DNA of 64,000 nucleotides from assembly GCA_028751875.1 (NCBI GenBank), contig CM054134.1:42691594-42755593 (forward strand), written 5' to 3'. The first letter of the stretch is position 1. Every line of letters begins with the position of its first letter. Source of the DNA: Rapana venosa. Lineage: Eukaryota > Mollusca > Gastropoda > Neogastropoda > Muricidae. A program made the translations under genes and the position numbers. The notes beneath the pieces were generated by a model. It saw only the letters and a list, made by a program, of their open reading frames with translations. It was not told the DNA's origin and did not search any database. Below are positions 40,253-53,855 of this stretch, one piece after another.

Positions 40253-41924
40253 ATGAGACTGTGACAAAAGGTGGCCATTCAATACCCTATGTTTGTCCAT
40301 CAGTAACATCTGTTTTCCCTGATGCAGCTGTCTGATTGTTTTGTGTTTCCTGCTTTCAGTAATGTTCATAGAGATACATAAGGTAAAATCAAACACAATG
40401 TCCATTACTTTAAGAAAATAATATTAATAAATGCCCCGAAATGCTCATATTTTTACAACCGGAAGTTGACAGTGTACTGACATGGTTGGTTTGAACTTGC
40501 ATTGTGATTCACAAACACATTCCTTGTATCCAAAACATGTAAAATCAGTTAAAATAATAGTCAGGGAATGTTTCTACACAGAAGTGAGCTTCCCACAACA
40601 CATAAGTTGATAAAAAATATTCTACAAAATTTTGTTCAACAGTTGCGACGCCAAATGTCCACATTATTGGGATGTGTAATCATCTGTATTGAATTTCTTT
40701 GTTTCCCAGGCCATGTTTTTACACTCCTGCTAGTCTAAAGCATCTATTTTAAGAATGAATAGGTTTTGTTCATCTCTAATTTCTGTTTAAAGACTGAAAA
40801 ATGGAAAATTGTATCTTACATCTAAAATGCATGTCCATTCATAACAACAGTGGACTTCTCAATTTTTAAAAAGTGAAAAAGTTTACAGTTTCCAATTTGC
40901 ACTTATATGAAAGTTGCTATTATGCATTTCAAAAAAAGGCTGGTCTTGCTGTACAGTCATGCTGTGAGAAAGAAGAAAAGGCAAATGAACACCAGATGTC
41001 CACTTATCAGAAATCATAACTACTGTCAAATTAGTCAGAAAATCAGCTTACATATAAACTTTGTACCAGCTTCTGTGGTTTGCTTTTTATACAGTTTTAA
41101 GCAACATAGTTTTTAAAAGGAAATAAAACTAGTTCAGTATAATTTCCAGGTGTATATTCATTATTTTGGGCTGTCGTGACTTTGAGCATGTCCAGCATAA
41201 CAACCATCAGATGGATCCGCTAATAAAAATCTTTACCAGTGCAAAGTTAGACCAGCAAAAGATATTAATTTTATTACCTTTGACCTTCTTTTCAAAGTTA
41301 AAGACTATTTCAGGGTTGTACTTATCTGGTAATTTTGTTGATTGCTGTAATCTTAAGATTTGAACCTGAAATATGTCCACCCCTACCATGTAACAACTGT
41401 CTGATGAAAGTTCGTTCTTGCAGTTATTTAACTTTCTTTCAATCTTTTTCACATGTATTTATGCTGAACGCAATAAAGAAAATATGATATGATCATCTGA
41501 GAAATTGTTTGAGCTATTTGTCCTTTTTCAGCATGTTTGACAGGTAACATACTCCGACTGTTGTTACACAGGACATGCTTCTTGAAGTAAATTAAAGTAC
41601 TAATTAATTTTTTTAATAAAAATTCAATGCATATCACAAACTTAGTTTATATTCTAACCTCAAGAATACATTAATGCTCAGTTGCATAGTGATATTAGTA
41701 AAAATTCAGTACTTTACATGTCCAGCATAACAACTGTCAGACATTGGTGAACATGCGTTATCAGCCTGATATCTCATGACTGAAAGCCTCAGTTTTCTCA
41801 CATATGAAATTCTGAAGAACAATCATTACTCTTTCAACCCACAAAACTGTCTCTGCAAAAAAAAGGAAAAAAAAAATTGAGCTTGTTTGGCTTTTTCTGG
41901 GTCCACCTTTTGTCACAGCCTCAT
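40253..41924 (+). mobile_element. 1.7-kb TIR element, copy 1
   Basis: The left end (about 40253) TGAGACTGTGACAAAAGGTGG has an inverted partner at 41903-41924 (TGAGGCTGTGACAAAAGGTGG on the minus strand). The body is repeated at 49741-51436 at high similarity. No ORF of note. Terminal repeats without coding capacity indicate a non-autonomous DNA transposon. The target duplication is unclear (CATACA/TATACA). Confidence 0.6.
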
Positions 41925-42195
41925 ATACACATGTATATATATGTGCTTTTTTATATAAGGCAAAACTATGTTAATCCTTCCATCAAAAGAATAAATTTTA
42001 GGCAATATAAAACCGCCCACCAATTCTAACATCAGCAATAACAATTTAAGTCATCTAATACAATGAAAAAGAAAAACAGTGACAAAATAAAACAAACCAA
42101 CATTATTTTGTGTATAACAAAAACAAAAAAGCCCCAAACAACAAGTAAAAATCCTAAACCGAAACAAATAAACAACACACACGCACTCGAGCATG

Positions 42196-42257
42196 TGAGT
42201 GTGTGTGTGAGTGAGTGTGTGTGTGTGTGTGTTGTGTGTGTGTGTGTGTGTGTGTGA
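42196..42257 (+). repeat. (GT)n microsatellite
   Basis: GT repeats with a few GA interruptions, next to an A/C-rich stretch at 42060-42190. Confidence 0.85.
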
Positions 42258-42484
42258 GAGAGGCTACAAGAGGAAGTATCGGGATGTTGACTTAAAAATT
42301 AAAGAATTTTATAAGGGGGTGGGGTGGGGAAATGACAGATAAAAACAGATTGACAGACTATCTGACAAAGACTGGCAAAGGGAGAGACAAAAGTTGATTC
42401 AGCTTAAAAAATCAAAACATTAACATTAAATACCTGACTTTGCCAAAGTGAAACAAACATTTCTGGAGGAAAATTGCGATCAAT

Positions 42485-42792
42485 TTACGTCACTAGCACA
42501 GAAATTATCACTCTCAATACTAAACAAAGAAGAGCTATCTGGTGAGAACATCCAATCTATCTGTTATTTTGGCTTATAACGCCAACACAAAAGACGTGAA
42601 AAGTGCTGTACTTGTTCAAATTCATGTCTCCACAACAACAAGAACACTGCACTGAACACACCTGAATGTAGCGCTGAAGAAAATGACAAACGCATCACAA
42701 AGCACTTAAAAGTTGGAAATTAAAATCTGTGTGGTCACTTTCCCCCACTGAAACAGTGGAAAGAACGCCACGCTATCTTGATGGCGCCAAAC
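42485..42792 (-). promoter_or_regulatory. Possible promoter segment (CRE-like and E2F-like motifs)
   Basis: TTACGTCA at 42485-42492 and, on the minus strand, TTTGGCGC at 42791-42784, in a locally less AT-rich and apparently unique stretch. E2F sites are common at cell-cycle genes. The distance to the CCDC14-like ATG (about 7 kb) would require an untranslated first exon. Weak, motif-only evidence. Confidence 0.2.
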
Positions 42793-42854
42793 TGGACCAT
42801 TGCATCTGGTCCGCGCCAGAGCTAAAAATAGCACATCAGGGGTCAAGTTCCAGC

Positions 42855-43010
42855 GTCTAAGTGCAGCAGAAAATGGGGGAAAACGACTGCCGTGGAGTCG
42901 GCACTGATGTTAACTCCAGAGGAAAAATCCTTATGAATGAGATTCGAACCCGGTTCAGCAGATCACAAATACATGACTCTAACCGCCATGCTATCCTGTC
43001 CCCCTATCCC
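42855..43010 (-). mobile_element. tRNA-derived SINE head, family 2
   Basis: The minus strand reads GCATGGCGGTTAGAGTCATG (A-box) and AACCGGGTTCGAATCTC (B-box), followed by GGAGTTAACATCAGTGCCGA as at 27195-27535. Confidence 0.65.
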
Positions 43011-43042
43011 TTTGCCAGTCTTTGTCACAATGTCAGATAGTC

Positions 43043-43043
43043 T

Positions 43044-43080
<37 letters not shown>

Positions 43081-43168
43081 CGTGCGTGAGAGAGAGAGAT
43101 AGAGAGAGAGAGAGAGGATGGGGAGGGAGAGAGACAGAGGATGGGGAGGGAGGGAGAGAGTGAGAGAA
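43043..43168. repeat. (GT)n and GA microsatellites
   Basis: (GT)n at 43051-43076, then GT/GC, then interrupted (GA)n to 43168, at the 3' end of a minus-strand LINE. Confidence 0.8.
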
Positions 43169-43169
43169 A

Positions 43170-43920
43170 GTGTGTGTATATAAGAAACAATACATTCTTT
43201 GCTCTGTGACAAAGGTCTTCACTGGAAGCAACAAAACTCAAACGAGTAGAAAAAATAATACCCAGATATCTATTATAAGCATTCGCAACAGACATTGCAA
43301 TACCATCATACACCCATTTCTCTCTGGCTGCCCAAACCCCACCCTTTCTGAAAACAATACTATTACTTTTGTCATATTGGCTTTTAACTGTAGATCGTTT
43401 GCTGCATTCTTTAAATTATTAAGTTGACATTGCAGCCAACAAGTTTCTGATAGCAAAACTATATCATCAGCCAATAGTAAAATAAACAATTCATTGAAAT
43501 CAACTGTAAATCTTGCACCATGTCTTCCCTTTTCAATCTGTTGTATTGCCAATTCATTTATAAATAATGAGAACAAAATCGGACGACAAACATTACCCTG
43601 TTTTATTCCTCTTGTGCAGTTTATATAATCAGTAAGCTTGTTACCAGATCTGACTCATGTTTTGACAACCTCATACATGTATCTTATACATTTCAACAAT
43701 TTTCCTTTAATTCCATGTTTTATCAAAACAGGCCACAACAAATTTCTATTAATAGAGTCAAACGCCTTCTCAAAATCTATATATAAACGCTACATAAAGT
43801 TTACGTTTGTAAGGAAACTGTTTTTGAATGAAGGCCAAAAGAGTAAACATATGGTCTATTGTGGAATAGCCTTGCTTAAATCCAGCCTGATGTTTACCAG
43901 TTATATTTGTTTCTTCTATG
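43170..43920 (-). pseudogene. LINE reverse transcriptase, 3' part (family D)
   Basis: The minus strand reads VQHIEETNITGKHQAGF (43870s), GYSTIDHMFTLL, EKAFDSINRNLLWPVLIKHG (about 43770), GIKQGNV-RPILFSLFINEL (about 43590) and LLLADDIVLLSE (ADD codons at 43471-43463). Several frameshifts are present. It continues upstream at 45451 after a 1530-bp insert. Removing the insert rejoins the reading frame (NRRLQEYV + EETNITG, using one copy of the target). Confidence 0.65.
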
Positions 43921-45450
<1,530 letters not shown>

Positions 45451-46060
45451 TACATATTCTTGGAGTCTTCTGTTAATGACAACACTATATATTTTACTAC
45501 AAATGTAAGACAGAGAAATACCCCTACACTATAGTTATTTGTATCATCTGCATTACCCTTTTTATACAGTGGAAGAATAATAGATTTGCACCAGTTTTCA
45601 GGAAAAATGCCTTGATCAAACATAGTATTAAAAAATTGACAAGAAAGTCTATAATTTGTATGCAAGGAGCTTTGAAAAGTTCGCCAATAACCCCATCAGG
45701 ACCTGGAGCTTTGCGATTCTTAATTTTTCTAAGAGCAAGTACAACTTCTTCTTGAGATATTGGGCGATCCATGACACAATGTTCACTTTCTAAAAAATTA
45801 TAATCATTGCTATCACAAATACAATCTTTTTCAAGTAAGGCTTTAAAATGTTTAAACCAATCATCTAACGCAATATTATTCTTTTGCTGCTTCTTTTTTT
45901 AGTGACACTTTACTCATGTCGTGCCAACATTCTTTTTGATTATTAATGTTAGATACAAGATCCGCTACCAAATTGTCATGAAATAGCTTTTTCTTTCTTA
46001 TCAATGGGTTAGCTTTTCTATGACTTGAACATCATTTTCCTGTTCCTTACATGTATACAT
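45451..46060 (-). pseudogene. LINE reverse transcriptase, 5' part (family D)
   Basis: The minus strand reads DDWFKHFKALLEKDCI (about 45860), MDRPISQEEVVLALRKIKNR then KAPGPDGVIGELFKAP (45772-45660), FNTMFDQGIFPENWCKSIIL (45640-45580), PLYKKGNADDTNNY and SKIYSVVINRRLQEYV, where the 43921-45450 insert begins. Frame breaks occur near 45660 and 45520. Same family as 62970-64000. Confidence 0.65.
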
Positions 46061-46183
46061 AATCTTCTGAACTTGAAAACAAAACACAAAATTATACAGG
46101 AAAGTGGCCTGATTCCAAGCGATCAGCAACATGCTATTCACACAAACCACAAATAACTTCATTCAGATCAGCACACAAAATGA

Positions 46184-46361
46184 AATAATCGTTCACACTG
46201 CATCCACTATCTCCAGTGAACACACATGTGTAACAACCTTCCTGGTCACCATTACATAATCCATTTAAAACAATCATTTTCAGTATAGTGCACATACTCT
46301 GAAGAGGATACCCATAAGGATCAGTGTGAATATCTTGAGAGCAATGACCAGAAATAACAGT

Positions 46362-46413
<52 letters not shown>

Positions 46414-46593
46414 CATGTTGTGTGTGTCTTTAACAGTCCCTTTGTCAGCTAGCCTACAGTGGAGTCCCCTCTATTCATGGCCTGAGGCATGGTTGTAGAG
46501 TGTCCAGTGGAAAAGTCATGGGATAAACACCTTAGAGCTTGCTACACCTGGTCTTAAAGTCACTCTTATTCAACAGGCTTGCAGGCCTCTTAC
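46184..46593 (+). repeat. Duplicated segment, copy B
   Basis: 410 bp identical to copy A apart from a shorter GA array (46364-46410). It is followed directly by a third, partial copy. Confidence 0.85.
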
Positions 46594-46738
46594 GTGAACA
46601 CACATGTGTAACAACCTTCCTGGTCACCATTACATAATCCATTTAAAACAATCATTTTCAGTATAGTGCACATACTCTGAAGAGGATACCCATAAGGATC
46701 AGTGTGAATATCTTGAGAGCAATGACCAGAAATAACAG

Positions 46739-46816
<78 letters not shown>

Positions 46817-46841
46817 AGGAGAGAGAGAGAGGAATGCATGT

Positions 46842-46850
<9 letters not shown>
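46594..46850 (+). repeat. Duplicated segment, copy C (partial)
   Basis: Starts at GTGAACACACATGTGTAAC, inside the unit, and continues through AAATAACAGTA into a GA array (46741-46833) and GCATGTTGTGTGTG before diverging into (GA)n and a G-run. Confidence 0.8.
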
Positions 46851-46883
<33 letters not shown>

Positions 46884-46942
46884 GGGGGGGGGGGGAGAGA
46901 CACAGTAGTGCATTTGAGTGTGTGTGTGTGAGAGAGAATGAG

Positions 46943-47002
<60 letters not shown>

Positions 47003-47003
47003 C
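46741..47003. repeat. GA arrays with a 22-nt G-run
   Basis: (GA)n at 46741-46833, 46853-46873 and 46929-47003, and poly-G at 46874-46895. Overlapping Arg-Glu, Leu-Ser and Pro-rich ORFs are repeat translations. Confidence 0.85.
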
Positions 47004-48360
47004 TGTCTATGAAAAAGAAGCTGAAGGGGGGGGTGGCTGGTAGGCCTGCTATATAAACATCGCTTTGACAGGCGATAGCAGCTGCTGCAGGGTTTTTACT
47101 AATTTTAGTGATAAAAATGGGGACCCCTTGCACTCTGACCACACACATGGCTGTGGAAGTCCCTAACACCCTTCCCTCTTCCTACCAACCCTCTTCACCC
47201 ATCTGCCTCAGCGCCTGAGAGCCGCAGGTCCATCTCTTTCTTGAAATCTGATATTCATGGGTCAATACTTTCTAAATGCACCCCCCCCCCCCTCCCCCTT
47301 TCTTTCAACAGTTGAAGTTCACTTGCTACTGAGTGATGACAAAAAATCGTAAACATATAAAATCATATGGGTAGGCAGGTCTGCAGATGGCCATGATTAT
47401 AGATAATTTTTGCTTTAACCCTCTTGTTGTTGGATTCTATAGAGCTAAACTTCCTGTAGATTTTGAATTCTTTGAGGGTTTTCTACCTCCGACTGACTGA
47501 CTTTACTCTTAAGACAATTGTGTGTGTGCATGACAAGCTATCAAGCTGAAATTTTGTCACAAGCTAGGTATGTCTTTGTACTTGCATTTAGATGCAAGTT
47601 GTGTCTGGTCACCAGATGTCTTGTCATTGTCTTCTTATTTGTCACCAATCACAGGTAAAAGTATGGTATATATGATAAAACAGCAAATCCTGCATGGATT
47701 TGACAATAGTTCATGCATGTTAGTATCAAATAAGGAACTGATACCCAGTTGATGCGTTTACCAATGGTTATGTGCAATAGTACTTCAAGGATGTGTCACA
47801 CAATGTCCCCATAACACCTGCTGTTTTATGGTATGCCTCAAGAAGACAGAAGTTTTGTTTAACTCTTTTTTTCATTTGAAGACAAGTCATATTCAATCAA
47901 CATATGACCTTTATACTGCAGTTCATATGTGTGTGCTACCACATGTTTAAGTGTACAGAAGTGTATTGTTGTACATGACTGTCACATTGTCACCAGTATC
48001 ACCGCACAGGTGTGACAAATTTGAAACACAGAACTTCTGTAATCCTACAAAATTTTAATCTTGGTAGTCTCTAAAGTAGTCATAGTGATGGCACAGGGTC
48101 ACGTCACATCACAGAAAGCACAAATTATGGATGCATGGGGGGTTTACCTGTTGAACCTTGGCAGACCGGAGACCTATTTTTTTCACTTCTTGCTCTTTTC
48201 GCTATCGGCATGTCTTTTTGTTTCTGCCATTGCAGTTTCAAGGGAAAAGTGTGGTAATAATGAGAAAACAGTCAAAAGGCACCAGTTTTCAGGTGTCTAT
48301 GCCGCGGACCGGTTGCCGCAGACCAGTCCGGAGGTCAAATTTCTCCACACTCAGTGTGTG
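47004..48360. other. No gene seen
   Basis: Mixed unique-looking sequence with a C-run at 47280-47294. Short ORFs at 47570-47752 and 48061-48363 lack recognisable motifs or splice context. Confidence 0.35.
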
Positions 48361-48414
48361 TAGCACGGGTCATGAATGTGCCCTGTAGCACGGGTCATGA
48401 ATGTGCCCTGTAGC
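48361..48414 (+). repeat. Two tandem 25-bp units
   Basis: TAGCACGGGTCATGAATGTG CCCTG occurs twice in a row, followed by TAGCAC. Confidence 0.85.
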
Positions 48415-48419
48415 ACATT

Positions 48420-48880
48420 ATTTTCTGGCTCACTCTTCTCCTTAACTGCATTTCCTTCCTCCTTCCTCATAAGCGTTTAATATCGGGCTCACTTAACATT
48501 TACCATTCAAAATTTTCTACTTCCATGATAATAACATTCAATTCATCGTCTCAATAATCAGATGAATCGTCTGCTACCAAAGAAGATGCCATTTTTTTCG
48601 CCACGCTGCTACAATTGAAAAGCGTTCGGGTGTTATTTCTTCCTTCCCTCCCTACTATACGCATGTTAATGGTCTAAATTTACCACTGGCATCCTCTGAA
48701 ACCCTCCCTGCATTGCTCCATCAATTTTCAGACACATTGTGTGAAAACCACGAGGTCTGTGTATGATGGAAAAGTACTGCCCACATGGGCAGCACCAACT
48801 GTTGGCTGCGGTCGGAATCAAGCGGCGGCCGCCGTTACTGTCAGCTGCAGCCGTAACAGGGTCAAGACAGTTAAACAACA
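48420..48880 (-). mobile_element. Transposon-derived repeat with acidic ORF, copy 2
   Basis: The minus strand reads ATGGCATCTTCTTTGGTAGC at about 48590, giving MASSLVADDSSDY-stop then DELNVIIMEVENFEW, collinear with MASPLVADDLSDKSDNELNA at 25532. The upstream GC-rich segment (48750-48860) also matches 25260-25330 in reverse. In-frame stops show this copy is dead. Confidence 0.55.
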
Positions 48881-49740
48881 TCTGTAAAGTTAGAACAATC
48901 CTTCATGGTGGACAAAAACGGTCGCATACGACATACATAGCAACATACATAAAATCACAGTTCACACCATTATTAAGTTAACTTCCAAGCTCAAGCCGAG
49001 GATAACACAACTCTCTCTATATATATATTTAATAATATACAGTAGATAAGTACAATGTAAACCTTTAATGTGTTAAACTTTGTATACCTTTCCATTGTTG
49101 GCACAAGCAGCATTTCCTTTAGTTTGATGAACGGTTTTCCTTGTTACAAGTGGCATTGTAGAATTCCAGCAACAATTTCAGAATATATATAGTCTGTACA
49201 ATCTGAAAGAGAGGGAGGAAAGCAGCATAAGACTAAGAGAACGCCTTGTAAGTTGTATTCACACAATCACAGACAAGCATTAACAAACAAACAAAAATCA
49301 ACAATACTCTTAAGACACATTTTGATTGACAGAGAGGAAATAGTTATCAATCTATACTCACTTTCTGATTAATTCAATGCATGTTTGCATCACTGTCACA
49401 GCGCCAGACATAATACAGAACTCTTTAGTCTCATAAACCACACCAAAACACAATAACTTCATACTCAAGAACCACATGAAAACGTACTTATCATCATACC
49501 CTACTTTATTTTATAATTTTGACACATGATAAAAACATGTAAGAAAAATAATGCAACATATGTAACAATCATTTGCCAACATTATTCTCAAATTTCATGC
49601 AAAACTGTAGGATACAAGTTAATAGTAGGAGAAATTTACATTTTTAACATTGCAGCTCATATTGACCAAATCGTTCCATGAACAGGAAATTGATACAATG
49701 ATACTTTGATAGTGTCAGTTCTCTCTCTCTCTATATATAT

Positions 49741-51436
49741 ATGAGACTGTGACAAAAGGTGGCCATTCAATATCCTATGTTTGTCCATCAGTAATATCTG
49801 TTTTCCCTGATGCAGCTGTCTGATTGTTTTGTGTTTCCTGCTTTCAGTAATGTTCATATAGATACATAAGATAAAATCAAACACAATGTCCTTTACTTTA
49901 AGAAAATAATAATAAATGCCCCGAAACGCTCAAATTTTTGCAACCGGAAGTTGACAGTGTATTGACATGGTTGGTTTGAACTTGCATTGTGATTCACAAA
50001 CACATTCCCTGCATCCAAAACATGTAAAATCAGTTAAAATAATAATCAGGGAATGTTTCTACACAGAAGTGAGCTTCCCACAACACATAAGGTGATTAAA
50101 AAAAAATCTACAAAATTTTGTTCGACAGTTGTGATGCCAGATGTCCACATTATTGGGATGTGTAATCATCTGTATTGAATTTCTTTGTTTCCCAGTCCAT
50201 GTTTTTACACTCCTGCTAGTCTAAATCACCTGTTTTAAGAATGAATATGTTTTGTTCATCTGTAACTTCTGTTTAAAGACTGAAAAATGGAAAATTGTAT
50301 CTTACATCTAAAATGCATGTCCCTTCATAACAACAGTGGCCTTCTCAATTTTTAAAAAAGTGAAAAAGTTTACAGTTTCCACTTATAAGAAAGTTGCTAT
50401 TATGCATTTTAAAAAAAAGGCTGGTCTTCCTGTACAGCCATGCTGTGAGAAAGAAGACAAGGCAAATGAACACCAGATGTCCACTTATCAGAAATCATCA
50501 CAACTGTCAAATTAGTCAGAAAATCTGCTTATATATAAACTTTGTACTAGCTTCTGCGGTTTGCTTTTTATACTTTTATTTATTTAATTAATTTATTTAT
50601 TCTTTTATATCGAGGATAATGGAATAAGCCCTCAAGTGCTTTTTTACATCCAGTCCCCGTGTCTATGTGGTTTTGTAAATTTTGTCATCTGTTTTCACCG
50701 GCACACAATGGCCTACTCTTCCGAAAAGCGGAACAGGATTTAACCTGTGCGCAAGATGTTCTGCATGTGTTCAAACACGGGGCCTCAATTTATAGTCTCA
50801 TTGAGCGCTTTGATTTGTTGCTTTACAAGATTCAGCGCTATATAAATTCCATACATTATTATTATTTATCTGAAGGACTTTTACAGTTTTAAGCAACATA
50901 GTTTTTAAAAGGATATAAACTAGTTTAGTATAATTTCCAGGTGTACATTTATTATTTTGGGCTGTCGTGACTGAGCATGTCCAGCATAACCACCATCAGA
51001 TGGATCCGTCAATAAAAATCTTTACCAGTGCAAAGTTAGACCAGCAAAAGATATTAATTTTATTACCTTTGACCTTCTTTTCAAAGTTAAAGACTATTTT
51101 AGGGTTGTACTTATCTGGTAATTTTGTTGCTTGCTGAAATCTTAAGATTTGAACCTGAAATATGTCCACCCCTACCATGTAACAACTGTCTGATGAAAGT
51201 TCGTTCTTGCAGTTATTTAACTTTCAATCTTTTTCATGTGTATTTATGCTGAACACAATATAGAAAATATGAAATGATCATCTGAGAAATTGTTTGACTA
51301 TTTGTCCTTTTTCAGCATGTTTGACAGGTAACAATAACATACTCTGTTGTTACAGACATGCTTCTTGAAGTAAATTAAAGTACTAATTTTTTTTTAAAAT
51401 TCAATGCATATCACAAACTGAGTTTATATTCTAATG
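49741..51436 (+). mobile_element. 1.7-kb TIR element, copy 2 (right end missing, SINE inserted)
   Basis: Matches 40253-41650 from ATGAGACTGTGACAAAAGG to TTTATATTCTAA with scattered substitutions and small indels. About 310 bp (50574-50885) is extra. After 51436 the similarity stops, so the right terminal repeat is lacking. Confidence 0.65.
50574..50885 (-). mobile_element. SINE family 2 3' part with a nested ~70-bp LINE tail
   Basis: The segment matches 27195-27420 (TCGAGGATAATGGAATAAGC, CACAATGGCCTACTCTTCCG). At 50802-50868 it is split by a plus-strand CR1/L2-type LINE terminus (GCGCTTTGATTTGTT...GCGCTATATAAATTCC then ATT repeats). Copy 1 of the host TIR element lacks the whole insert, which gives the empty site. 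Confidence 0.6.
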
Positions 51437-52280
51437 TCTTGATCACTTTTTTGTTTTGTTTTTAAGATGGGTAGCTGGTAAGACATATCAGAATTTTAAA
51501 TTTCAATTGAATGTTTCCCAATCCAATTTTCTTTCTTCGACAGTTCTAATTGCTACTTTTTACATGGCTATCGTATATCATGCTTAGATTAATCCCCTAG
51601 GCCTCGGCTAATAGAAGATCATAAGAACTGAGGATTTTAAAGTAATCCTACCCCCATCCAAAGTATCTAAACTCGGAAGTCAAAGACAATGTTCGCACTG
51701 AACAGTGTGAGGCCTAGGTGATGAACGTGTTGGGCCATGTTTCGCAATGGACAATAAACTGATAAAATAATTTTTTAACGAACTCATTTGTTCTATAAAC
51801 CAAGTCATAAGCAGAACAGTGCACGAACTGGTAAAAAACAACCAACAATCTTACTTGCCAAGCTGATAGGGCCTAGGTCATAAAGCATTGTTTCGCTAGT
51901 AGTTTCAAACTGTAGGTCCGATGTGAGTTTGAAAAGTCTGCTACTTTATCACAATATGTTGAGTAAACCCTACGCTTTCCTGTAAAGTATAAGTTAATCC
52001 ACCTTGTCTTAGCTAAATATATTTCAAATAGAAATTCTTTCAGATCAAGACATTATACTTTTTATATATCAAAGTGACAAATACTGAACAACTAATCGAG
52101 CAAAAGAAAGAAACAGATGAGCAAACATTGTAGAACTATTTTCTATGAACGTTTCCGGTGGCTACACTCCAGCTTTAGATTATAATTAGGCCTATAGGCA
52201 TAACACAGGCATAGGCTAGGCATAGCTGGGGACTAGGCCTATAATATCAGATGTCTTAGCGATCCCAGCTATACTATCGA
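51437..52280. other. No gene seen
   Basis: Unique-looking AT-rich sequence with a short palindrome-like AGGCCTATAGGC region near 52185-52235. No coding support. Confidence 0.35.
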
Positions 52281-52284
52281 ATGA

Positions 52285-52481
52285 AGGATCAAAACCTGAA
52301 ATTCTCTCCAGGATAGCCCAGACCACAGCTGCAATGACCAAACTTAAAGTCCTCTAGAATGACAAGAACATCGCCATCAGCTTCAAGATCAGACTGATGC
52401 ATTCCCTGATCATGTTGATATGATCACATCACTAATGAGGACTGAAAACCAGAATTTAAAACGCCATCGACCATATGAAGA

Positions 52482-52518
<37 letters not shown>

Positions 52519-52735
52519 ACTTAGTGAGAAAAACGAAAGACAGTCCTACAGGGAACAGTACAAAGAGGGAGACGAAGAAGCAGAGAAAACGATGGGAAGA
52601 CAACATCAGAGAGTGGACTGGCCTTCAGTGGAACGATTTGTTAGGAGAGCAGAGGAACCGCAGGGAATGAAGGAAGCTGGTTGCAAAAATCTTCATTGAT
52701 GACCCTACTCAAGACTAGGGGATAGGTGACGGTAA
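52285..52735 (+). pseudogene. LINE ORF2 C-terminal fragment split by poly-C
   Basis: Reads RIAQTTAAMTKLKVL then KIRLMHSLIML before a 35-nt C-run (52484-52518), and then KRRRRSRENDGKTTSESGLA-type sequence in several frames, including REWTGLQWNDL and NRREWRKLVAKI. It is the same C-terminal region as at 28054-28506, decayed and frameshifted. Confidence 0.5.
52484..52518 (+). repeat. Poly-C run, 35 nt
   Basis: A C homopolymer interrupting a LINE fragment. Confidence 0.85.
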
Positions 52736-52754
52736 AGGTGAAGTGTTGAATCTT

Positions 52755-52870
52755 GTAACGCAACAAATCAAAGCGCTTACATTTAAATCATTTACACTCA
52801 TGCAACCGTCCACAAATAAAATTAACAGATCATATATCAAATTTACACTCACGCCCACGCGAAGGCGAAC
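52755..52870 (-). mobile_element. CR1/L2-like LINE 3' tail fragment
   Basis: The minus strand reads GTGGACGGTTGCATGAGTGT, AAATGATTTAAATGTAAGCG and CTTTGATTTGTTGCGTTACA, collinear with 11975-12040. It is truncated before the ATT tail by the neighbouring LINE fragment. Confidence 0.55.
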
Positions 52871-52969
52871 ATTCTAATATTCAACTGGGATTCCTTCAAA
52901 ACAACAGACGCCGTTTTGGTCTGTTTTTCCTATATTACTCTTTCATTCATACCCCACGCACTAAGGTAT

Positions 52970-52971
<2 letters not shown>

Positions 52972-53054
<83 letters not shown>

Positions 53055-53091
53055 TATTAGTATATATATATATATACATATATGTGTGTTT

Positions 53092-53122
<31 letters not shown>

Positions 53123-53145
53123 ATGTATATATATATATATATTTT
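52972..53145 (+). repeat. (CA)n followed by (TA)n microsatellites
   Basis: CA array 52972-53020, then TA arrays to about 53145 with GTGTGT islands. The polypeptide ORFs across it are repeat translations. Confidence 0.9.
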
Positions 53146-53576
53146 TTTTTTTAATTTAAAAGAGCCCTTTTTGTGAAAGGCTAGCCTCTGACTGCACAAA
53201 CTTGGTAGGTTTGAATTTCTTTCATTTTTCAGCAAACATTGTACCTCCTCAGTCCTTTTGTTGTCTGCTTGCTTCCAAACCACAATATGCATGTGCAGAG
53301 TGAACACTGTAGGAACACAAGCAACCCTCATCTGATGATCATATCCAACTTTCTTGTAAATACCTGGTATTGCTGTGTGTCCTCAATCCCAAAAGAAGTA
53401 CACAGTGTATTTTACTCTACTTTAAAAAATCTATAAAAATCAGCAGAATGTTTTTTCCCGACTAGCACTCTATAGAGGTTTTGATTTTCAGATTACGAAC
53501 ATGACACTGTCTTGTCCTATCTCATCTCCACCACCTCAAAATATCCTACCCTGACCAGTGCCCTTGTGGCACAGCT

Positions 53577-53627
53577 CCCCCCCCCCCCCCCCCCCCACTC
53601 TCTCCTCTCTCCATCTCCTCTCTCCTC

Positions 53628-53659
<32 letters not shown>

Positions 53660-53680
53660 CTCTCCTCTCTCTCTCTCATA
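53577..53680 (+). repeat. Poly-C and CT-rich repeat
   Basis: A C-run at 53577-53597 followed by (TC)n with interruptions to about 53680, just upstream of the CR1/L2-like LINE. Confidence 0.8.
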
Positions 53681-53855
53681 TCCTGCTGTCCTGTCCTACC
53701 TTCAACAACAGACGTGGCCCAGCCCTATAGAGCTCCAGGAATAGCTCCGGGGACCGCAGGTCACTACGAAAGACTGCAGACTTTGCTATCCAGATTGGAT
53801 TAAAAAAATTAGCATTGCCAGGGAACGAAGAAGAAGAAGAAGAATGCTGTGGATT

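Noticed and set aside
52916..53331. ORFs of alternating His-Thr, Ile-Tyr and Val-Cys
   Set aside because: Translations of (CA)n and (TA)n microsatellites.
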